From: Warburgia ugandensis
Lineage: Eukaryota > Streptophyta > Magnoliopsida > Canellales > Canellaceae
Direction: 5' to 3'
Assembly: GCA_035236585.1 (NCBI GenBank)
Contig: CP141126.1
Location: 67,309,414 to 67,373,413 of the forward strand
DNA: 64,000 nt
How positions within the stretch are numbered: position 1 is the first letter of the stretch; every line of letters begins with the position of its first letter. The notes under the pieces were generated by a model. That model saw only the letters and a list, made by a program, of their open reading frames with translations, did no database searches and was not told the origin of the DNA. The translations under genes were made by a program, and so were the position numbers. This document shows positions 56,500-64,000 of the stretch, piece by piece.

Positions 56500-58446
56500 G
56501 AATGTATATAAGAAGAGTAAAAGAGATTCAATTTTATCATAAAAACTAGACATAAATACCTGGGATTGGGCAATAGGTACATTAGAATTTGTTGCCTTGG
56601 AGGGGACCACCCTCAATGGTGACTTATGCTTCTTCTAGTTAACATTAGATGCAGATAGTATTTAAAAATTTAGCTCAGGCCTTAAAGTTGTTGTTGAGCA
56701 TGATTTTGTGATGCCATATACATACTTTGCAAATCATTGCTTTGATATGCTTCTCTAGCTAAGCTACATGATATCCAATCACATCCACAATAGTATTAAT
56801 ATCATTCACTTCTATAGGAAATGGTAGGAAGGCATCTAGTTGGAAAGTAGCGGTAATGCACACACGCTTAGTGTGTGGATGCATCAACCTAAAGTGCAAC
56901 ATAACAAAAAAAAAAAAACTCGTATAGTGTAGCCACAATGACATAATTCTCAACTGTATATTGTTGCAGAATACACTGATGCACCTGCAAATCAAAAATC
57001 ACCTGTACATAAGAATGAATGAAGATTACTAAGGCATTGAACATTGAAAAGGTAAATATGTCAATACATGTCTCCTTGATTGGGACATCTCCTTCAAAGA
57101 GTTGTTCCTCCATCTCTTCTTTAGATGGATGACTACAACTATTGTGACATGAGGTTTGCAGGGCCACATCTTCACTTGGACCTTTGAAACTCCAAAGTGC
57201 CTTATATAAATCATTCTTTACCTTCGCGTATAACTCATTTAGCATATTCTACTTCCATTCTTCCATGTTCTCTGTTGGAGGATTCTTTGATTTATGGAAG
57301 AATTTCGAAGGAACCACACAACGGTCTTGGGCCCTTACTTAGCCTGAGTGCTTGTCCGTGTTGCTCATAGCCCTATAGTGGCACTTTCTTGGATCAACTC
57401 TTCCTACACATGTAATTAGTAGAATGTGATCATTTCCACATATATATATTATAATTCAAGAGATACAAATGTAGACATGTAAAATCACTTACAATTCTTA
57501 AAGCATCCAAGGAAATATTTTTTCTAGTGAAGGTTTGGGAGTTATGCCCCTATGAATGTGCCATTTTCCAAAGAAAGGCATAATCAATGGACTCTGTAGT
57601 TCCAGCCTTCATTTGCTATCAAGAGAGATATTAATTCAGAGTTATGAAATAAAAGTCAAGAATATTTAGATAGACATAAATTGTCACATACACTTCTTGT
57701 TCTTCTAACTGTGAGTAACCAATCTTGGTTGCATATGATTAGTCACATGCACCATTTGTCCTTTCATACACTTTGCCTACACATCAAAGGAACATGCAAT
57801 TAAGCACAATTCACTTTTATAATTAGAGGAATCAAGCTTTTCAATAGTTGTAATTATCTCAAAATAAGAAGATAGGCGAGTCTGTACAAACTGATTCCAT
57901 GCATCCTAGTCAATGATGCTGGAATACAACTCAGGGACAGTGCAGAGTCTAGACAAATCATGAGCATTTTCAAAATATGCACTTCTTGCAAGCTCACTCT
58001 TCCATTTCTTCCATTGTTCACCTGCCTATATAGAGCATTCTTCTTATACTCATTAGAGATGACAAAGGAAAAGCTATAAAGTGAAAAAAAACATTAATCT
58101 ATCTGAAATAAAACAAGAAATGACACATAGTATATTGTATGTAGTAAGCATGTGCAAACCTTCACCATGTCCCCCATATTGCATCTTTGATTGATGGTGA
58201 CACATGGCTCCAATTAGTAATTGAGACTGGAACCATGCTTCTAATAGTGCAGCAAATGAAATTGGTGTAGGAATGTGCACTACCACCTATCATCTACCCT
58301 TTACTATTAAGTTGTACCATCTCTTTTATTCCCTTTAACTTTCTCTTACTGATATGCTCTATTTTGGTTGGGCTTCTGCCCTTTCTCTTAATAGGTGTAC
58401 CTGTGCTAGATTGTTCTTCATGATGCTCACTCTCCTCATGTTCCAT
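56500..58446 (-). pseudogene. Transposase_24-like (En/Spm, Ptta) gene, copy 2
   Basis: ATG at 58446 gives MEHEESEHHEEQSST, a basic block KRKGRSPTKIEHISKRKLKG and EMVQLNSKG, matching the RGPTxxxDIWxLxxGExIxVExNxxG start of this family. Next comes IRSMVPVSITNWSHVSPSIK with DAIW, then after a likely intron FSFVISNEYKKNALYRQ, EQWKKWKSELARSAYFENAH and the GKVYERTNGACD region, and finally the 57245-56759 part with HPHTKRVCITATFQLDAFLP. TAG after NSKG and several frame changes show decay, though some gaps may be introns (GTGAAGG near 58160, TTTATAG near 58075). It is better preserved than copy 1. Confidence 0.72.
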
Positions 58447-58999
58447 GTTTCCTACGCAAATGAAAACAATACATTTAAAACCAACAACATATATATATAT
58501 ATATAGCTTTAGAAAAAACCACCATCTAAGTACATAGTTGGTGTGCATAAATAGGACATATATTAAAACAATTAAGTCTTAGGAAAGTAGCACTAGAATA
58601 AGATATTAATTCTTAACTATTAGTGCCAAGGAAGGTCCTAATTAAGACTACTCTTGATTTTGGAGCTCGATACAAGCTTTAATTAAAACTACTCTTCATA
58701 TTGTCATGTATTTAAAAAAACCAAAGTTTCATCATTCTTATTAAAAATTGGATAGAGTACCCCCTATTTTTCAGACTTATGCATTTAATGCACACAATGT
58801 GATTCACATGATAAACTATTTATTTAAATAACAAAATATATTTAGAGACTCAGTCTCATCACACCCTCATAATTTATCATAGCTGAAACAAAGTAAAAAC
58901 TAATATAAAACCATTTCTAATGCAAATTATCACATAATCAATGCTTTGCATCAATCAAAAGCACAAAAGATTCAAGAAATATTCAATCATCTTAAGCCT
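58447..58999. other. CACTA copy 2 upstream region
   Basis: Probable 5' flank of the minus-strand gene; (TA)n at about 58488-58504. Nothing else recognised. Confidence 0.5.
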
Positions 59000-60015
59000 A
59001 TGCAAAATACTGTTATTGTTCACATTAGAACAATACAAGTAGCATACTTCAAGCTAGAAGTTGGATGCCTTTTTAAATGAAAATTGAAAATCTATGATTT
59101 GGTTCTTATTATTCTCAATGTCCTCTATCTAGTATAATCAATTTGAAAGATTTTCATTGATTAACATAGTAGAAATTCATGCACAAAGTTATCTAGAAGG
59201 TAAGCAATATATTGTTACTATTCATGTAGGCAACTATAAGTAGCATACTTCATGATAGTAGTTGAATATCTTTTTGAATGAAAATTGAAAATCTAATACT
59301 TGAATGTTCTTATTCTTACTGTCCTCTATTTATCTTGATCAATTTGAAATATTTCCATTTATTAACAAAGTGGTAAATCACGCATAAAGTTATCTAGAAG
59401 GTAAGCAAAATACTGTTACTATTCACGAGAACAACAACAAGTAGTATACTTCAAACTAATAGTTGGATGCCATTTTGAATGAAAATTGAAAATCTAAGAT
59501 TTTGTTTTTCTTATTTTCATTGACCTCTATCTATCATGATATATTTGAAAGATTTCCGTTGATTAAAAAGGCTGGAAATCATGCACAAAGTTATTTAGAA
59601 GATAAGCAAAATACTGATATTATTCCCGCAAATAATTACAAGTAGCCAATTAAAACTAGTAGGTGGATGCCTTTTTGAGTGAAAATTGAAAATCTAAGAC
59701 TTGGGTCCTCTTATTCTCAATGTCCTCTATGTAGCATGATCAAATTGAAAATCATGCACAATGTTATCTAGAAGGTAAGCAACATACTATTACTATTCAC
59801 AAGGACAACTACAAGTAGCATATTTCAAGCTAGTAGTTGGATGATTTTTTAAATGAAAATTGAAAATCTCAAACATGGCTCTTGTTATTCACAATGTCCT
59901 CTATCTAATGATCAATTTAAAAAATTTCCATTAATTAAGGAAGTAGAAAATCATGCAAAAAGTTTTCTAGAAGGTAAGCAATATACTGTGACTATTCACA
60001 AAGACAAATACAAGT
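59000..60015. repeat. About 200-bp tandem repeat, five units, within CACTA copy 2
   Basis: The block AAGTAGCATACTTCAAGCTA begins at about 59037, 59237, 59438, 59639, 59813 and 60011, giving periods near 200 (one of about 174 with a deletion). Each unit also holds TGAAAATTGAAAATCTAA, CAATGTCCTCTAT and ATGCACAAAGTTATCTAGAA. The units differ at many positions. It lies 550-1,600 bases upstream of the transposase-like gene, between it and the terminus. It was not seen in copy 1. Confidence 0.88.
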
Positions 60016-60334
60016 AGCAGATCTTGAAAACCAGAAGCATGAACATAGGAAAATCAAGAAAAGAGAGAGAGCCAACCTAAAGGGATAAAAATGATGATGA
60101 GTAAGGTGGGGGATAGGTGTGCATTCTCTTTCTCTCCCTTCTCCTTCATCTCCTTTTTCTTTCTTCTCTCTCTCCCTTTGTCGGGAAGCGAGGTGGGGTG
60201 CACATTTTCTCTCTCTACCTTGCCTCTTCTTCTTCTTCTCCTCCTCCTTCTGGAAGGGTTTTGATCTAGGTGAGGGAGAGGGTTTTTTGAAATTTTCATA
60301 GTGGGTGTTTGTGATTGTGTGTGTGTGTGTTATG
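60016..60334. other. CACTA copy 2: CT-rich tract and (GT)n
   Basis: A pyrimidine-rich stretch at about 60119-60260 (CTCTCTCC, CTTCTTCTTCTCC) and (GT)n at about 60316-60330. The two overlapping frames here are low-complexity and not genes. It may be the leader region of the gene. Confidence 0.55.
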
Positions 60335-60389
60335 TATGAATATAGGACAGCTTTTTAAAACCATCCTATATTCATTTGAATATAAGATA

Positions 60390-63373
60390 TGTTGTTTTAA
60401 TTAAAACTCTCATGCACATGAATCAATAACGTATTTGTCGGCAAGCAAGGTTGATCCCATGAGGAATCTCATAGATTTGCAATGGATTGGATTTTATTCA
60501 AATTGATGAACTTTAGCCAAAAAGATAGAAATGTGATTAAATTAGGAATTTAAAGTAACATGAAATGGAAACATGCATGGAATTATAAACTACAATTAAA
60601 AGAAACTTTCTAAAAACTAAATCTTAGTAATTAGAATGGAAACTTACCTAACTAACATGTATTTAACTAAAGGAAAAAAAATGCAAGACAAGCATGAATT
60701 GATCTAGGAAACATAAACTAAGAAAACTAGTAAAATGAAAACTTTCATAAATTAAAATTTTCCTAAACTAGAACTAGAAACTTTCTATAAATTTTTTTAA
60801 AATTAATTAGGAAATTTTTTAACATGAAACTAACATGTAAAAGACAAGTAACCAATGATATCTAACTAATTTTAATAAGAAATTAGAAACATGCATGTGA
60901 AAAGAAACTGTAATTAAAATGACTTTCTAAACTTAACACTTTTAAATCCTGAAACTTTCTAAAGATAGAGCTTCCCAAAAATAAAAAATAAAAATTTCTA
61001 AACCTAAAACAAGATGCAAAAAATGAATTAAGTACTTCTAAAACTAAATTAAGCAACTAAACTAAGAAAAAATCTAAAAGGAATGGGATTTAGAATCATG
61101 CACATGGGTTTTGGACTATATGCATGATTCTAAAGCTCTAAAGATGGTGAAATTTAATGCACCTATAGTGAGTTACTATGAAAAATAATTATGAGATTTA
61201 ATAAAAATATGAAAAACTAAATTTAAACCTAAGGATTCAGAAATATAATATGTTTTGATGGCTGGAATTAAAGCACAAATTTAAGGAAAAAATCAATTTC
61301 CAAAATTTGGTACTTAAGAACATTGAATAAATCTTGCATTAGAAAGATATTGAAACCATAATTTTTATGCAAGGAACCAACCCAGATCCAAAGTACGTTG
61401 ATGAAATAAACATTCCATAATAATAATACCCACAAACATTTTTGAATCATATCCAATTTACATCAAAATTATGAGCATAAAATTGTCCACAAAATATGAA
61501 AAATTTGCACTTTTCTAAAGCCATAAATCCTACCTAAGAAATAAAAAAATTACAATATAATGCTCAAATATAAATTATAATGACATGAAAAGAAAACTTA
61601 GAAAGAAATTTAAGAGAAAAATAAAGCAATGTGGGTGAACTATGGAAAAAATGCCCAAAACTAAGGTAGAAAGAGGGTAGAAAACATGCAACTCAAGTGA
61701 GGAAATGAATGATTTAAGCTAGCCCTTCACATGGCTGTCACTAATGGTAACTTGAATCTTGATGAATAATAAAGAAAAACAAGTCGAATTGAGGTAACAC
61801 AAGAAAGTAGAAAGCCAGATAGAAAGAAAGGTGTAAAACTAGAAAGCAAAACAATGAAAACTAAACCAAAGCAAGCAAACTACTAACCTAAATTGGACAA
61901 CAACTAACCAATAAAATAACTAGAAAACCAAAAGAATAAAATCATTTAAGAAATCCCAATGTCTAGTAGCAAATAAGATGAAAGGAAAGCTTGATTTCAA
62001 GGTGTGAGACCCACCTCTACTTAGAAAATTCGTATGGATTATGAGACTATATATAGACGAGTAGTTTCCTAACTTTGGAAGGGGTAAACACATAAGTAAT
62101 ATAGTCCTAGGGTTAGTGTCTTGAATGAGGAAGGTTTGATAAAAGATAAATTAGCAAGATAATATAATAAATATAACATAGGGGAGATAGGAAGCATGGC
62201 TGGTTGGTTTCTAAATATTAAAAGGATATAGGTGTCTTTTTCCCAGAATGAAGGTGGGGCTCTTGCCCTTATAATTTTGTGATGTTTTGTTGATGGAAAG
62301 TTATGGAATTAGGTAAGGAATAAGGTTTAGGAATGATGTGCAAAGATCTAGGGTTTTAAAGTTGCTTGAATTAAAGCAGATCTAAGGTTTCCTATTTAGG
62401 AAACCTTTGATCACCAAAAAGGAAAGTGGGGTGAGGTGGGGAAAATTGATTGGATAAGTGGTTTCCTTAGAAGTGGGATTGGTTGGTTTGGAGTTTAAGA
62501 GGGTGGAGAAGTCTTAGAATGGTAGGACTCTTGAATGGAAAGTGAAATTCGTGGTGATATTTGGTGGTGAGGTGGAAAGTGAGGAAAGAGTGGGAAAAAT
62601 GTAAAAAATAGAAGGGTCTCATCCTATTGGTTCACATGCCAACTCATCCTAAAAATATTTTCCTTAAATTCCTTCAAAATTTTCCTTAAGATCTCATCGA
62701 TAATCCTATTGATTTTCCACCAATCCTAGACTTCCATTTAGCTAAGCTTTATGGCTTTCATGGCTAACTTTGGGCGCTCCAGTGGCTAAGCTTCATGGCT
62801 GCCTTAGATGGCTCTTTAGCTTTTCTTCATAGCTCCATCCCTTGGCTTGAGTGGCTTAAACGGTTTGGCTTGACTTGCTTAGCTTGTCACCTTCTCTCAT
62901 GTCTTATATGGCTAAGGTGGCTAGAATGGCTCCCATAAAAAATGTGGTGTAAATGCATGGCTTGCTTCAGAAGTCTACTTTGGCCACCTTTAACTCCTTT
63001 AATTACATCAATTGGTAGTCCACAAGATGATCTTAACATTTGGTTTCATGTTGAAGTGATGATTTTGAGGCTTTGACTTGATCTTTTTATCTTGATCTTC
63101 AACGTTCATCTTGATCAATCTCGATTGTTGGATCACTATCTTGCTTTCTTCAAAAAATGAAAATTCTAATTAAATCCTAAAAAATATGATTAATCACATA
63201 CTTACGTTATACTACCTTCTAGTTCTACAAAATAACAAACTTTTTCTTCATTAGGAAAAAATAAAATGCATGTGTTACCAATTTTGATCTAAAAATCCTA
63301 ATTTTCCCCTATAATTTATAACACATGGATAAGTAATTGGATGGTTTTTATGCAAAATTATATACTTATGACA
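60390..63373 (-). repeat. 3' LTR (TGATAAGTG family) of a gypsy element running off the right edge
   Basis: On the minus strand it starts TCATAAGTATATAATTTTGC just after GGGGGTG and ends TTAATTAAAACAACA at 60390 (or 60393). It aligns in order with 29725-32337 and 14139-16872: the AATTAAATCCTAAAAA, CTTGATCTTTTTATC and GGAATCTCATAGATTTGCAA regions are complements of equivalent blocks. A TATA-like CTATATATAG lies near 62048. The left end abuts CACTA copy 2 subterminal sequence, so it inserted there. The duplicated target site on the other side is outside the window. Confidence 0.78.
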
Positions 63374-63384
63374 CCCCCAATAAG
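63374..63384 (-). other. Polypurine tract of the right-edge gypsy element
   Basis: Minus strand CTTATTGGGGGTG directly before the LTR, matching the GGGGGTGTGATAAGTG junction known for this kind of element; it shows that this is a 3' LTR, not a solo LTR. Confidence 0.72.
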
Positions 63385-64000
63385 TATTTTTCTAGTCTAA
63401 AGCAAAACATGTAAAAAATTATTTTATAAAAACTAACACAAATTTCCACTTTTGTAAATACTCACGATTGCATTTAGCACATGCTACAAGCCATTGAACT
63501 CCTAGGTTAACCCTACTAGATGTGTTAAGCGTCGTAAGGGTTTGCAGTATATATACCCAAAAAATTCCCTAAGGTTGAGTCCCCTATTTTATCTCAAAGC
63601 ATCTTCATTTATTAGCACTCTACTAGTTTTTTATGACTTAATGGAGAGGATTGACAATTTTATAAATCAAACACGTGCTCAAGACATTTCATTCTAGTTA
63701 TTTCTTAGAGTGTATGTGTGTACAACCACATAAGTTATAACTTCCAACTTTCTATATGTAAATTCCATTAGAAATATGCTTGACCTCAAATCCTCTGAGG
63801 TATACTTAGAGAAATGAAACTCTTAGATAAGGAGCTAAACATGTTTCTCTCATTATTTTATTAGATACAACAAGCTAATCATTCACATAAATCTTTTAAA
63901 TGCTAAAGAGACAAAGGAAAGTGATCCGTAAGAGTGTATGTCATCATTAAGAATAGGAGGGGTAGTCTACCTTAATTCCTTTTTTTTATATTCTCTTTAA
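63385..64000 (-). other. 3' internal region of the right-edge gypsy element
   Basis: No coding region recognised in 600 bases; it precedes the polypurine tract on the minus strand and is probably the untranslated 3' internal part. It runs off the window. Confidence 0.55.

Larger units (their letters stand above)
54528..60389 (-). mobile_element. CACTA (En/Spm) element, copy 2, cut by a gypsy insertion on the right
   Basis: Left terminus TACTACAAAGAGTGG (CACTA-type end with first base changed), followed by ten or so palindromic subterminal repeats to 55160, noncoding sequence, a minus-strand Transposase_24-like gene (56500-58446), a 200-bp tandem array (59000-60015) and the beginning of the right subterminal region (60335-60389, AGGACAGCTTTTTAAAACCATCCTATATT). 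An LTR starts at about 60390, so the right terminus, if it survives, is beyond the window. No TNPD-like catalytic transposase is visible, so the copy was probably non-autonomous. Confidence 0.75.

Noticed and set aside
59000..60015. Centromeric satellite
   Set aside because: Only five diverged units, confined within a CACTA element; no long array.
60054..60301. Overlapping Arg/Lys-rich and Ser/Phe-rich frames
   Set aside because: Low-complexity CT/GA-rich DNA read on both strands.

Overview
This window looks like a piece of a large, AT-rich flowering-plant nuclear genome. It is built almost entirely of transposable elements in several layers. I find no intact host gene, no tRNA or rRNA gene and nothing bacterial. 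The signs of a plant are a Ty3/gypsy element with a C-terminal chromodomain (Tekay/Del type), Athila/Tat-like LTRs, a SIRE/Maximus-type copia solo LTR, RTE-type LINEs ending in (GAT)n, an Au-type SINE, CACTA (En/Spm) elements with a Transposase_24-like gene, a MuDR-type MULE remnant and TRIM-like miniature retrotransposons. I cannot name the species.

Layout. 1-491 is the 3' part of a gypsy LTR. 605-1866 is a 5'-truncated RTE LINE (+). 2870-11452 is a chromodomain gypsy element on the minus strand, flanked by CTTAA; its left (3') LTR is 5.04 kb and its right (5') LTR is cut down to about 1.5 kb by an internal deletion. 11458-14138 is unassigned sequence with a long (CT)n. 14139-16872 is a solo LTR flanked by GTATC, inside a roughly 335-bp tandem repeat. 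17818-20950 is a nearly full-length but dead RTE LINE (-). 21923-32418 is a decayed Athila/Tat-like element without pol; its 3' LTR is split by a second solo LTR (29725-32337). 34890-36350 is a MULE transposase remnant, 36603-38056 a SIRE-type solo LTR flanked by ATATG, 39367-41870 a copia gag-pol remnant, and 41929-43685 a cluster of TRIM units.

From 43871 to at least 51812 lies an old CACTA element that has taken an Au SINE, a long-TIR DNA element, a MITE and a 3.0-kb solo LTR. A second CACTA element begins at 54528 and carries palindromic subterminal repeats, a minus-strand Transposase_24-like gene and a 200-bp tandem array. It is interrupted at about 60390 by the 3' LTR of another minus-strand gypsy element that runs off the right edge.

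Nothing here appears to encode working proteins: every coding stretch has stops, frameshifts or missing domains. The interest lies in the insertion history, which target-site duplications make readable, and in repeat arrays inside the elements. I did not find evidence for a new biological system; the least explained items are the tandem arrays at 59000-60015, 20740-20935 and 48638-48809, and the palindromes at 54528-55160. All boundaries were placed by eye.
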